Part shown: piece after piece, positions 31,290 through 42,267 of the stretch
Layout of the letters: each line of letters begins with the position of its first letter
Numbering within the stretch: the stretch's first letter is position 1
NCBI RefSeq assembly: GCF_009707385.1
Contig: NZ_CP046115.1
Coordinates: forward strand, 1,922,001-1,986,000
Source: Klebsiella oxytoca
Lineage (GTDB): Bacteria; Pseudomonadota; Gammaproteobacteria; Enterobacterales; Enterobacteriaceae
DNA: 64,000 nt
Direction of reading: 5' to 3'
The notes under the pieces: generated by a model
What the model saw: only the letters and a program-made list of their open reading frames with translations
Told to the model about the DNA's origin: nothing
Database searches by the model: none
Translations under genes and position numbers: made by a program

Positions 31290-33728
31290 ATGAAAATCAA
31301 AACCCCCGATGCTTTACTGGCTGCCGAGGTGAGCCGGCGTGGTTTAATGAAAACCACGGCGATTGGCGGACTGGCGATGGCCAGCAGTGCTTTTACCTTA
31401 CCCTTCACGCGTATTGCCCACGCTGCGGATAGCCTCACTCCCGCCAGCGAAACGGTGACCTGGAGCGCCTGTACGGTTAACTGCGGTAGCCGTTGTCCTC
31501 TGCGGATGCATGTGGTTGATGGTGAAATTAAATATGTTGAAACAGACAATACCGGCGACGATAGCTACGACGGCCTGCACCAGGTTCGTGCCTGCCTGCG
31601 TGGTCGCTCAATGCGTCGGCGTGTCTATAATCCAGACCGCCTGAAATATCCCATGAAGCGCGTTGGTAAACGCGGTGAAGGTAAATTTGAACAAATTAGC
31701 TGGGAAGAAGCGTTTGACACTATCGCCAGCAATATGCAGCGGCTGATTAAAGAGTACGGTAACGAATCTATTTATCTGAATTACGGCACCGGAACCCTCG
31801 GCGGTACCCTGACGCGCTCCTGGCCACCGGGTAAAACTCTGATTGCCCGTCTGATGAACTGCTGCGGCGGTTATCTGAACCACTACGGCGACTACTCTAC
31901 TGCGCAAATCGCCGCAGGCCTGAACTACACCTACGGCGGCTGGGCCGATGGCAATAGCCCGTCGGACATTGAAAACAGTAAGCTGGTAGTGCTGTTTGGC
32001 AACAACCCGGGAGAAACCCGGATGAGCGGCGGCGGGGTAACCTACTACCTTGAACAGGCGCGGGAGAAATCCAACGCCAGGCTGATTATTATCGATCCGC
32101 GCTATACCGACACCGGAGCCGGCCGCGAAGATGAATGGATCCCGATCCGCCCCGGAACCGATGCCGCGCTGGTCTCCGCGCTGGCCTGGGTAATGATTAA
32201 CGAGAATCTCGTTGACCAGCCTTTCCTCGACAAATATTGCGTTGGCTATGACGAAAAAACGCTGCCTGAAGGCGCGCCGGCCAATGGTCACTACAAGGCC
32301 TATATTCTCGGCCAGGGCAATGATGGCATAGCGAAAACTCCGGAGTGGGCATCAACGATTACCGGCATTCCTAAGGCGCGTATCGTGCAGCTGGCGCGTG
32401 AGATTGCCAGCGCTAAACCTGCCTATATTTCTCAGGGGTGGGGACCACAGCGTCATGCCAACGGAGAGCTGGTGTCGCGTGCGATTTCAATGCTGGCGAT
32501 CTTAACCGGCAACGTTGGGATCAACGGCGGGAATACCGGCGCGCGTGAAGGTTCTTACTCGTTGCCTTTTGAACGTATGCCGACGCTAAATAATCCGGTC
32601 GAAACCAGTATTTCCATGTTTATGTGGACCGATGCAATTGAGCGCGGGACCGAAATGACCGCTCTGCGCGATGGTGTTCGCGGCAAGGATAAGCTCGATG
32701 TACCTATTAAAATGGTCTGGAACTATGCCGGTAACTGTCTGATAAACCAGCATTCAGAAATCAATCGTACCCATGACATCCTGCAGGATGACACTAAATG
32801 CGAAATGATTGTGGTCATTGATTGCCACATGACCTCATCGGCAAAATATGCCGATATCCTGCTGCCGGATTGTACGGCCTCGGAGCAGATGGATTTTGCC
32901 CTGGATGCATCCTGCGGCAACATGTCCTACGTTATTTTTGCCGACCAGGCCATCAAACCGCGTTTTGAATGTAAAACCATTTATGAGATGACAACAGAAC
33001 TGGCGAAACGTATGGGCGTAGAGCAGCGTTTCACCGAAGGCCGGACCCAGGAAGAGTGGTTGCGTCATCTCTATGAGCAATCCCGTAAAGCGATCCCTGG
33101 GCTATTGCCGTTTGATGAATTCCGCAAGCAGGGGATATTCAAGCAGCGCGACCCGGAAGGTCATCACGTTGCCTATAAGGCTTTCCGTGAGGATCCTGTC
33201 GCCAATCCGTTAACGACGCCGTCAGGGAAAATTGAAATTTACTCCGCGCAGCTGGCGGAAATCGCGGCGACCTGGGAGCTTAAAGAAGAGGATGTAATCG
33301 ATCCGTTGCCGATATACAGCCCTGGCTTCGAAAACCACAACGATCCGTTGGCTAAAAAGTACCCGCTGCAGCTCACCGGTTTTCACTATAAAGCGCGTAC
33401 CCACTCTACCTACGGCAACGTTGATGTATTGAAAGCCGCATGCCGTCAGGAAATGTGGATCAACCCGCTCGATGCCCAGAAGCGCGGTATCGCTAATGGC
33501 GATCGGATCCGTATTTTCAACGATCGTGGTGAAGTGCATATCGAAGCCAAAGTGACCCCGAGAATGATCCCTGGCGTGGTCGCGCTGGGTGAGGGGGCCT
33601 GGTATAACCCGGATGCAGGTCGCGTGGATCAGGCGGGCAGCATTAATGTGCTGACCACCCAGCGCCCGTCGCCGCTGGCGAAAGGCAATCCATCGCATAC
33701 CAACCTTGTCCAGGTTGAAAAGCTGTAA
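31290..33728 (+). CDS. dmsA: Anaerobic dimethyl sulfoxide reductase catalytic subunit A
   Basis: DmsA is the bis-MGD molybdenum subunit that reduces DMSO and amine N-oxides in anaerobic respiration. The 812-residue precursor has a Tat signal with SRRGLMK at 15-21. Four cysteines then bind cluster FS0 (C61, C65, C69 and one in VRACLRG near 104). The molybdenum-ligand serine lies in YGDYSTAQI. The C-terminal dinucleotide-binding domain includes LTGFHYKARTHSTYGN. The start ATG is preceded by a weak purine-rich AAGCGAG. It is the first gene of dmsABC, and FNR control is indicated by the upstream box. Confidence 0.97.
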   Translation: MKIKTPDALLAAEVSRRGLMKTTAIGGLAMASSAFTLPFTRIAHAADSLTPASETVTWSACTVNCGSRCPLRMHVVDGEIKYVETDNTGDDSYDGLHQVRACLRGRSMRRRVYNPDRLKYPMKRVGKRGEGKFEQISWEEAFDTIASNMQRLIKEYGNESIYLNYGTGTLGGTLTRSWPPGKTLIARLMNCCGGYLNHYGDYSTAQIAAGLNYTYGGWADGNSPSDIENSKLVVLFGNNPGETRMSGGGVTYYLEQAREKSNARLIIIDPRYTDTGAGREDEWIPIRPGTDAALVSALAWVMINENLVDQPFLDKYCVGYDEKTLPEGAPANGHYKAYILGQGNDGIAKTPEWASTITGIPKARIVQLAREIASAKPAYISQGWGPQRHANGELVSRAISMLAILTGNVGINGGNTGAREGSYSLPFERMPTLNNPVETSISMFMWTDAIERGTEMTALRDGVRGKDKLDVPIKMVWNYAGNCLINQHSEINRTHDILQDDTKCEMIVVIDCHMTSSAKYADILLPDCTASEQMDFALDASCGNMSYVIFADQAIKPRFECKTIYEMTTELAKRMGVEQRFTEGRTQEEWLRHLYEQSRKAIPGLLPFDEFRKQGIFKQRDPEGHHVAYKAFREDPVANPLTTPSGKIEIYSAQLAEIAATWELKEEDVIDPLPIYSPGFENHNDPLAKKYPLQLTGFHYKARTHSTYGNVDVLKAACRQEMWINPLDAQKRGIANGDRIRIFNDRGEVHIEAKVTPRMIPGVVALGEGAWYNPDAGRVDQAGSINVLTTQRPSPLAKGNPSHTNLVQVEKL

Positions 33729-33738
33729 GGAGTAACCG

Positions 33739-34356
33739 ATGACAACTCAGTATGGATTTTTTATTGATTCCGCCCGTTGCACCGGTTGCAAAACCTGCGA
33801 ACTGGCTTGTAAAGACTATAAAAACCTCACGCCGGAAGTGAGCTTCCGTCGTATCTACGAATATGCCGGTGGCGACTGGCAAGAAGACAACGGCGTATGG
33901 CAGCAGAACGTCTTTGCCTATTACCTTTCTATTGCCTGCAACCATTGTGAGGACCCTGCCTGTACTAAAGTTTGCCCGAGCGGGGCGATGCACAAGCGTG
34001 AAGATGGTTTTGTGGTGGTGGATGAAGATGTGTGTATCGGCTGTCGCTACTGTCATATGGCCTGTCCGTACGGCGCGCCGCAGTACAATGCGACAAAAGG
34101 GCATATGACTAAATGCGACGGCTGCTACGAACGCGTTGCCGTGGGCAAAAAGCCGATTTGCGTGGAATCCTGCCCGCTGCGCGCGCTTGATTTTGGCCCA
34201 ATTGAAGAGTTGCGTGAAAAGCACGGCCAGCTGGCTGCCGTTGCGCCGCTGCCTTCGGCCCACTTCACTAAACCAAGCATTGTGATTAAACCTAACGCCA
34301 ACAGCCGCCCGTGTGGAGATACCACCGGATACCTGGCTAACCCGAAGGAGGTGTGA
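33739..34356 (+). CDS. dmsB: DMSO reductase iron-sulfur subunit B
   Basis: DmsB carries four [4Fe-4S] clusters and wires DmsC to DmsA. In 205 residues the four Cys groups are visible in order: CTGCKTCELAC, CEDPACTKVC, CIGCRYCHMACPYG and CDGCYERV...CVESC. It starts 10 bp after dmsA with an AAGGAG ribosome-binding site, and its stop is immediately followed by the dmsC start. It has no signal peptide and is co-exported with DmsA. Confidence 0.98.
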   Translation: MTTQYGFFIDSARCTGCKTCELACKDYKNLTPEVSFRRIYEYAGGDWQEDNGVWQQNVFAYYLSIACNHCEDPACTKVCPSGAMHKREDGFVVVDEDVCIGCRYCHMACPYGAPQYNATKGHMTKCDGCYERVAVGKKPICVESCPLRALDFGPIEELREKHGQLAAVAPLPSAHFTKPSIVIKPNANSRPCGDTTGYLANPKEV

Positions 34357-34357
34357 T

Positions 34358-35221
34358 ATGGGGAGTGGATGGCATGAATGGCCGCTGATAGTGTTCACGG
34401 TCTTTGGTCAGTGCGTTGTGGGCGGTTTTATTGTACTGGCTCTGGCGTTAATGAAAGGCGACCTGACGCGTGAACAGCAGCAGCGTGTAGTGTGGAGTAT
34501 GTTTGGCCTGTGGGTACTGATGGGCCTCGGCTTTATTGCCTCAACTCTGCATCTTGGGTCGCCGATGCGCGCTTTTAACTCGCTGAATCGCGTTGGTGCT
34601 TCATCGCTGAGTAATGAAATCGCCAGCGGGGCGCTTTTCTTTGCTGTCGGCGGTATCGGCTGGCTTCTGGCGGTGGTCAATAAGCTACCATCAGGACTGC
34701 GTAATCTCTGGCTGGCCATGACTATGGTGCTGGGGGTTATCTTCGTCTGGATGATGGTCCGTGTTTATAACACCATTGATACGGTGCCTACCTGGTACTC
34801 AGTCTGGACACCGTTCAGTTTCTTCCTGACGATGTTTATTGGCGGTCCGCTGTTGGGGTATCTGCTGCTGCGCTTTGCGGGAGTTAATGGCTGGGCGATG
34901 CGTCTGTTGCCGGCGGTGACTCTGCTGGCGCTGGTGGTGAGCGTAATTGTGGTACTGATGCAGGGAAATGAACTGCTGACAATCCATAGTTCGATTCAGC
35001 AAGCTTCTGCGCTGGTGCCGGACTACGGCTCGCTAATGGCCTGGCGTGTCGTAGCGTTGGCGCTGGCTTTGGTATGCTGGATTGCTCCGCAGCTTAAGGG
35101 CTATCAACCCGCTTTACCCCTGTTAGGGCTGGCATTTGTGCTGGTACTGGTCGGCGAGATGATTGGCCGCGGCGTCTTCTACGGCTTGCATATGACCGTA
35201 GGGATGGCAATCGCCAGCTAA
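34358..35221 (+). CDS. dmsC: DMSO reductase membrane anchor subunit C
   Basis: DmsC is the integral-membrane anchor and menaquinol-oxidising subunit. The 287 residues form eight predicted hydrophobic helices, starting MGSGWHEWPLIVFTVFGQ with an AAGGAGG 7 bp upstream. The frame continues upstream into dmsB, but the ATG at 34358 matches the E. coli start. It is the last gene of the operon. In E. coli ycaC comes next, but here ycaD follows. Confidence 0.97.
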   Translation: MGSGWHEWPLIVFTVFGQCVVGGFIVLALALMKGDLTREQQQRVVWSMFGLWVLMGLGFIASTLHLGSPMRAFNSLNRVGASSLSNEIASGALFFAVGGIGWLLAVVNKLPSGLRNLWLAMTMVLGVIFVWMMVRVYNTIDTVPTWYSVWTPFSFFLTMFIGGPLLGYLLLRFAGVNGWAMRLLPAVTLLALVVSVIVVLMQGNELLTIHSSIQQASALVPDYGSLMAWRVVALALALVCWIAPQLKGYQPALPLLGLAFVLVLVGEMIGRGVFYGLHMTVGMAIAS

Positions 35222-35229
35222 TCGTTATT

Positions 35230-35262
35230 TATCGCGCCAGAATGATTATTTCTGGCGCGATA
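35230..35262 (+). terminator. Hairpin after dmsC
   Basis: TATCGCGCCAGA/TCTGGCGCGATA forms a perfect 12-bp stem with a 9-base loop, 9 bp after the dmsC stop. It is followed by AAAAG rather than a U-run, so it is a strong transcript-end structure but not a textbook intrinsic terminator. Confidence 0.6.
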
Positions 35263-35431
35263 AAAAGTGCGGTCGATTCATGAAATATTTCTACCGATAT
35301 TCCAGACTTAATTTTCCAATAAATTAATAAAAACAATAGAATAATATAAATATTTAATCTGTTGCCGATCCGCTGGATAAAAATCTTCTATCGTTACCCC
35401 GCAAACCGCGTCAGGCCTGATTTCAGGTGGA

Positions 35432-35459
35432 TTGACAATGTTTACAGCAGTGGCATGAT
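35432..35459 (+). promoter_or_regulatory. Predicted ycaD promoter
   Basis: A consensus -35 TTGACA (35432-35437) stands 16 bp before CATGAT (35454-35459). The latter has a TGG extended -10 context, and the hexamer ends 36 bp before the ycaD ATG. Confidence 0.5.
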
Positions 35460-35495
35460 GCGCACGAAATCTGAACTCCACCACGGTTGATATCC

Positions 35496-36644
35496 ATGAC
35501 CATCTATACCCGGCCAGTGCAAATGCTGCTCTGTGGCCTGCTTCTTTTGACCCTGGCGATAGCGGTTCTAAATACGCTCGTCCCGCTTTGGCTCGCCCAT
35601 GAAAAGATGCCGACCTGGCAGGTCGGAATGGTAGGATCATCATATTTTACCGGCAATCTGGTGGGAACTTTACTTGCCGGGTGGGTGATCAAGCGTCTGG
35701 GTTTTAATCGCAGCTATTACCTGGCATCAATTATCTTTGCCGTGGGTTGCGTTGGTCTTGGTATTACCCTGGGTTTCTGGAGCTGGTTCAGCTGGCGTTT
35801 TATCGCGGGCGTAGGCTGCGCAATGATTTGGGTGGTCGTTGAGAGCGCGCTGGTTTGTAGCGGCACTTCACGCAGCCGTGGCCGCCTGCTGGCGGCATAT
35901 ATGATGATTTATTACGTTGGTACGGTGCTGGGCCAGTTAATGGTCAGCAAGCTACCGACGGATTTGATGAGCGTTCTGCCCTGGGTAACGGCTCTGGCGC
36001 TGGCCGGTATTCTGCCCTTGCTGTTTGCCCGGGTGGTGAATCAGGCCGATGAACCGCGCGAACCGGCGCGTATCTGGCCGATGTTAAGGTTGCGTCAGGC
36101 ACGTCATGGGGTTAACGGCTGCATTATTTCCGGGATCGTTCTTGGATCGCTCTACGGGCTGATGCCCCTGTGGCTCAACCATAAAGGTGTGAGTGATTCA
36201 GGCATCGGCTTCTGGATGGCCGTGATGGTGAGCGCTGGTATCGTTGGGCAGTGGCCAATTGGTCGACTGGCCGATCGTTACGGTCGTCTGATGGTCCTGC
36301 GCGTACAGGTGTTTGTCGTGATTCTCGGCTGCCTGGCGATGCTGAGCCAGGCCGCAATGGCGCCTGCGCTGTTTGTACTTGGCGCCTCAGGGTTCACGCT
36401 CTATCCGGTCGCTATGGCCTGGGCCTGTGAAAAAGTTGAGCGTCATCAACTGGTGGCAATGAACCAGGCGCTACTAATGAGCTATACCGTGGGCAGCCTG
36501 CTTGGGCCGACGCTGACCGCGATGCTGATGCAGAACTTCTCTGATAATCTGCTGTTTATCATGATAGCCAGCGTCTCATTCCTTTACCTGCTGACGCTGT
36601 TGCGTAAAGCAGGGCATCATCCTACGCCAGTGGCTCATGCCTGA
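35496..36644 (+). CDS. ycaD: MFS-type transporter YcaD
   Basis: YcaD is a major facilitator superfamily permease of unknown substrate, assigned to the YcaD subfamily. The 382 residues form twelve hydrophobic helices. Two MFS loop motifs are visible: [14 protein letters not shown] in the N-terminal half and [14 protein letters not shown] in the C-terminal half. The ATG at 35496 is chosen over the in-frame TTG at 35487, giving the E. coli length. Neighbours give no hint of substrate. A terminator follows at 36655. Confidence 0.93.
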   Translation: MTIYTRPVQMLLCGLLLLTLAIAVLNTLVPLWLAHEKMPTWQVGMVGSSYFTGNLVGTLLAGWVIKRLGFNRSYYLASIIFAVGCVGLGITLGFWSWFSWRFIAGVGCAMIWVVVESALVCSGTSRSRGRLLAAYMMIYYVGTVLGQLMVSKLPTDLMSVLPWVTALALAGILPLLFARVVNQADEPREPARIWPMLRLRQARHGVNGCIISGIVLGSLYGLMPLWLNHKGVSDSGIGFWMAVMVSAGIVGQWPIGRLADRYGRLMVLRVQVFVVILGCLAMLSQAAMAPALFVLGASGFTLYPVAMAWACEKVERHQLVAMNQALLMSYTVGSLLGPTLTAMLMQNFSDNLLFIMIASVSFLYLLTLLRKAGHHPTPVAHA

Positions 36645-36654
36645 TTTTGTCAAT

Positions 36655-36688
36655 AATAGCCAGGGGATATCTCCTGGCTATTCTTATT
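36655..36688 (+). terminator. Terminator of ycaD
   Basis: AATAGCCAGG/CCTGGCTATT forms a perfect 10-bp stem with an 8-base loop, followed by CTTATT. Confidence 0.75.
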
Positions 36689-36814
36689 AAGAAGCGGTAA
36701 GTGCCGTAAATCGGGTCTTATTCTGAACTGCTGCTCATTGTTATAACCTGTCCCCTTGCCCAGGCGCTGACAGAGTGAGATGAGCGCGATGCGGAATATC
36801 ATTAAGGACATCAA

Positions 36815-36874
36815 ATGCTGATTTTCACGATGGAAAGCGTAGCGAATAAACTATCGCAATACTTTATCTCATAG
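36815..36874 (+). CDS. Possible 19-codon small ORF
   Basis: ATG at 36815 opens a 19-residue frame (MLIFTMESVANKLSQYFIS) ending TAG at 36872-36874. An AAGGA sits 6-7 bases upstream, an ideal Shine-Dalgarno. It lies in the 235-bp gap between ycaD and the unrecognised gene at 36880, ending 6 bp before the latter's stop on the opposite strand. Without conservation or expression data it could be chance or a relic of a lost gene. Confidence 0.22.
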   Translation: MLIFTMESVANKLSQYFIS

Positions 36875-36879
36875 AGCGG

Positions 36880-37671
36880 CTACTCAAGCGGCGCCAGATT
36901 TTTGGGGATGGCATACTGTTTACCATCATAACGCAGGAGCCAGCTGGCTTTTCCTGATTTATCCTTCGACGTGCATTCATTATTGGCGTCAATATAGGCG
37001 GTGGATGCAACGCTTTTTTCACTGACCCGAATAGCGGCGTAACCATTGTGGGAAGCGCTATCTATGGCAAGGGTGCGTTTGCTGCTATTAAACTCTCCAG
37101 CACAGTTTCCGTCCCACTCACCGCTGTTCTCCTCGAGCAGTATCCCTTTTAACACAGTGCGTAGCTGGTTATTGTCAATTACGTACAACGACAGCACATC
37201 TTCACTGAAAGGATTTACTCGTGAACTACCGCTACGGGTAACATGCAGGCCAAAAGCGGTTTTCCCGGGGGCGACTCTCCAGCGCGCAGTATCAAGCATG
37301 ATACCGGTAAGGCGAACCGCATCATCGCTCATCAGTTCTGGCAGCAGGAGCCGCTGCTTTACCTCCAGGCTTGCAGTATCAACCACCAGCAGTTCCAGAT
37401 CGCCAGTGTGGTCATAATCAGTCTTTTCCGGGGACATAAGCGGCACTGCGGCCAGGGTTAGCTCAGGGTGGGCAGGCCAGACGCGACAAATAGCGCTTTG
37501 CGGTGAGCTACCCGTGATATCAATGACCTGATGACTGAGTGTGAACGCACCTTCGGCCGTTGGTTTCGCATCCGGCCAGGCGTGTTGGACGATGGCGCGG
37601 ATATCGCAGCTGCTGGCGGCGTTCAGATACTGAGATGAAAGCAGTAAAATCCCTGAAATCAATAAACGCAA
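36880..37671 (-). CDS. Hypothetical secreted protein
   Basis: I do not recognise this 263-residue protein. It begins with a probable signal peptide (MRLLISGILLLSSQYLNA, cleavage near AA-SS), then an early Cys (SSCDIRAIVQHAWPDA) and several further cysteines (CRVWP, NCAGEF, ECTSK) that could form disulfides in the periplasm. The start is a TTG at 37671, preceded by AGGAAAG at good spacing; no ATG lies early in the frame. It sits downstream of the pflA terminator and convergent to ycaD, where E. coli has other genes. It is accessory relative to E. coli. Confidence 0.7.
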   Translation of the reverse strand: MRLLISGILLLSSQYLNAASSCDIRAIVQHAWPDAKPTAEGAFTLSHQVIDITGSSPQSAICRVWPAHPELTLAAVPLMSPEKTDYDHTGDLELLVVDTASLEVKQRLLLPELMSDDAVRLTGIMLDTARWRVAPGKTAFGLHVTRSGSSRVNPFSEDVLSLYVIDNNQLRTVLKGILLEENSGEWDGNCAGEFNSSKRTLAIDSASHNGYAAIRVSEKSVASTAYIDANNECTSKDKSGKASWLLRYDGKQYAIPKNLAPLE

Positions 37672-37703
37672 AGCTTTCTTTCCTGTGTTTTCCCTACCGG
37701 AAT

Positions 37704-37739
37704 AACAAAACGGCTGCTCTGTCCGGCAGCCGTTTTGTT
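37704..37739 (-). terminator. Terminator of pflA
   Basis: AACAAAACGGCTGC/GCAGCCGTTTTGTT forms a perfect 14-bp stem with an 8-base loop, starting 11 bp after the pflA stop. The A/T-rich base of the stem makes it function on the minus strand and possibly both. Confidence 0.9.
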
Positions 37740-37749
37740 AAGACAAAAT

Positions 37750-38490
37750 TTAATACATCACCTTATGACCATACTGCTCAAGAATACCTTTCACGCGTTC
37801 CATGGTCTCTTTCTTCGGCGGGTGGACGCCGTCCAGCTTATACTCTTCGCCCATCGCTACCCACTTATGTTTGCCCAGTTCATGATAGGGCAGCAGTTCG
37901 ATTTTCTCGACGTTGCCCATGTCACGGGTAAACTCGCCCAGGCGATGCGCGGAATCATCATCATCGGACCAGCCCGGAACCACAACGTAGCGGATCCAGA
38001 CGTTGATGTTTTTGTTTGACAGATAACGAGCAAACTCCAGCGTACGATGGTTTGAAACGCCAACCAGGTTCTGGTGAATTTCGTCGTTCATCTGCTTGAG
38101 GTCGAGCATCACCAGGTCGGTGACTTCCAGCAGTTCATCAATGACCGGATCGTAGCGGCGCACAAAGCCGTTGGTGTCGAGGCAGGTATGAATGCCTTCT
38201 TTCTTACAGGCGCGAAACCAATCGCGAACAAATTCGGCCTGCAGGATAGCCTCGCCGCCGGATGCGGTCACGCCGCCGCCGGAAGCGTTCATAAAGTGGC
38301 GATAGGTGACAACCTCTTTCATCAGCTCTTCAACGGTAATCTCTTTACCGCCGTGGGTATCCCATGTGTCGCGGTTATGGCAATAGAGGCAGCGCATCAG
38401 GCAGCCCTGGAAAAAAGTAATAAAGCGGATCCCCGGGCCATCGACGGTGCCACAGGATTCAAAGGAGTGAATGCGACCAATTGTTGACAT
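37750..38490 (-). CDS. pflA: Pyruvate formate-lyase 1-activating enzyme
   Basis: PflA is a radical SAM enzyme that installs the glycyl radical on PflB under anaerobiosis. The ATG at 38490 gives 246 residues, the E. coli length; the frame's extension to 38580 is not used. Cluster cysteines C30, C34 and C37 lie in [12 protein letters not shown], and the SAM-binding ASGGEAIL is present. The gene follows pflB after 203 bp that contain an intercistronic hairpin. Confidence 0.98.
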   Translation of the reverse strand: MSTIGRIHSFESCGTVDGPGIRFITFFQGCLMRCLYCHNRDTWDTHGGKEITVEELMKEVVTYRHFMNASGGGVTASGGEAILQAEFVRDWFRACKKEGIHTCLDTNGFVRRYDPVIDELLEVTDLVMLDLKQMNDEIHQNLVGVSNHRTLEFARYLSNKNINVWIRYVVVPGWSDDDDSAHRLGEFTRDMGNVEKIELLPYHELGKHKWVAMGEEYKLDGVHPPKKETMERVKGILEQYGHKVMY

Positions 38491-38628
38491 TGCGGTGATA
38501 TCTCCAGATTCGGCCCGTCCGGGGCCTGTGCATGCACAGCTCAAACCGGCTGTGTTAAGTCTGTTTTGGCTGTTATCCATAGAGTATAGACAGCGGACAA
38601 AAGAGACTGGGGCTGGAACGTATTGCTA

Positions 38629-38655
38629 AAAAGGCCCCACTTGCGTGGAGCCTTT
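38629..38655 (-). terminator. Intercistronic hairpin between pflB and pflA
   Basis: AAAGGCCCCAC...GTGGAGCCTTT forms a stem with one mismatch and a 4-base loop, about 40 bp after the pflB stop. A partial terminator here would lower pflA relative to pflB. Confidence 0.6.
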
Positions 38656-38693
38656 ATTGTACGCTTTTTACTGTACGATTTCAGTCAATACCA

Positions 38694-40976
<2,283 letters not shown>

Positions 40977-41027
40977 GTAACACCTACCTTCTTAAGTGGA
41001 TTTTTTATTTACTGCCTGAAACAACCC

Positions 41028-41885
41028 TTAGTGATGGTTGTCGCCACGCAGGTAAATGACCCAGTATGTCAACCCGACCAGTAGACCACCGCCGATGATG
41101 TTCCCGATTGTTACCGGAATCAGGTTATCAGTGATGAAGTTCATAACGGTCAGGTGAGAGAAATTTTCCGGAGCTGAACCAATCGCGGTCCAGAATTCCG
41201 GGCTTGCAAATTCGCGGATAACGATACCCAACGGGATCATAAACATGTTCGCGATACTATGCTCAAACCCGCTGGCAACAAACATGGCCACCGGTAAAAC
41301 CATAATCATGGCTTTATCCATCAGGCTGCGGCCAGAATAGCTCATCCATACCGCAAGGCAGACCATCAGGTTTGCCAGGATACCAAGGCAGACGGCTTCA
41401 ATAAAAGTATGGTGCATTTTGTGATCGGCGGTTTGTAGAACGTTAAGTCCCCACTGACCATTCGCAGTCATATATTCGCCTGAAAGCCACATCAGCAACA
41501 CAAAGAGCAGGCAACCAACCAGGTTACCAACATAGACGTTGAGCCAGTTTTTTGCCAGTTGACCCCAGGTAATTCTTCCGCTGGCTTTCGCTACAACGAT
41601 AAGAACAGTTGAGGTAAACAGGTCGGCACCGCAAATAACGCAGAGAATCAAACCCAGTGAGAAGCAGATGCCCCCAATTAGTTTGGCAATACCGAAAGGC
41701 ATCCCGGCCGTGCCGGTAGTCGCGGTAATATAGAAAACAAAAGCGATAGAGATGAAGACACCTGCGGTGATAGCCAGATAAAACGTCTTTATCGGATGTT
41801 TTGTCGCTTTATAGACACCCGCTTCTTCGGCAACTTTCGCCATCGCAGCAGGGAGTAAAAGATCAAAAGGGTTGTCAGCTTTCAC
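41028..41885 (-). CDS. focA: Formate channel FocA
   Basis: FocA is a pentameric inner-membrane formate/nitrite-family channel that exports, and at low pH imports, formate made by PflB. The 285 residues have six transmembrane helices. The gating histidine lies in ASGFEHSIANMF (His209 in E. coli) and the early helix break in ICGADLFTSTVL. First gene of focA-pflB. An FNR box lies 62-75 bp upstream of its ATG. Confidence 0.98.
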   Translation of the reverse strand: MKADNPFDLLLPAAMAKVAEEAGVYKATKHPIKTFYLAITAGVFISIAFVFYITATTGTAGMPFGIAKLIGGICFSLGLILCVICGADLFTSTVLIVVAKASGRITWGQLAKNWLNVYVGNLVGCLLFVLLMWLSGEYMTANGQWGLNVLQTADHKMHHTFIEAVCLGILANLMVCLAVWMSYSGRSLMDKAMIMVLPVAMFVASGFEHSIANMFMIPLGIVIREFASPEFWTAIGSAPENFSHLTVMNFITDNLIPVTIGNIIGGGLLVGLTYWVIYLRGDNHH

Positions 41886-42209
41886 ACTAACTCTCTCTTT
41901 ATGTAAGTTGGCGGTGAGATACTAACAAAGCATTATAGAAGGGAATTTGATGTAGATCATATCGTACCGGAACTATAGGCCTTTTTAGTGTGTGGAATTG
42001 GTTAAAAATGAGCTTAATCTATTGTTTTTTAATGAAAAAATAAATTTTAAAATTTACAAATAATGTTGATTATTTTCATTTCAACCCCGATTTTCGGTTA
42101 ATTAAAATGGGGTATTTTTATTAAAATTAACAATATTTGCTGCGGGGTTTTATTATTTTTTACTACCAATTAACTTTATGGCTACAACAAATATTGGAAA
42201 TGTTCAAAT
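41886..42209. other. AT-rich focA upstream region
   Basis: About 320 bp without a gene between focA and the ycaO terminator. It contains the FNR box at 41947-41960 and very AT-rich tracts at 42000-42180. E. coli has several pfl promoters spread over a comparable region, controlled by FNR, ArcA and IHF. No further site could be assigned with confidence. Confidence 0.45.
41947..41960 (-). promoter_or_regulatory. FNR box upstream of focA-pflB
   Basis: TTGATGTAGATCAT matches the FNR consensus TTGATNNNNATCAA at 9 of 10 defined positions. Its centre is about 68 bp before the focA ATG, consistent with anaerobic activation of the operon. Confidence 0.75.
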
Positions 42210-42238
42210 CAGAAAAAACGGGGTCCAGATGACCCCGT
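42210..42238 (-). terminator. Terminator of ycaO
   Basis: ACGGGGTC/GACCCCGT stem with a 5-base loop. On the minus strand it is followed by TTTTTTCTG, about 30 bp after the ycaO stop. Confidence 0.88.
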
Positions 42239-42267
42239 AGTATCGTCATTTAACGGAAAGAGACGAT

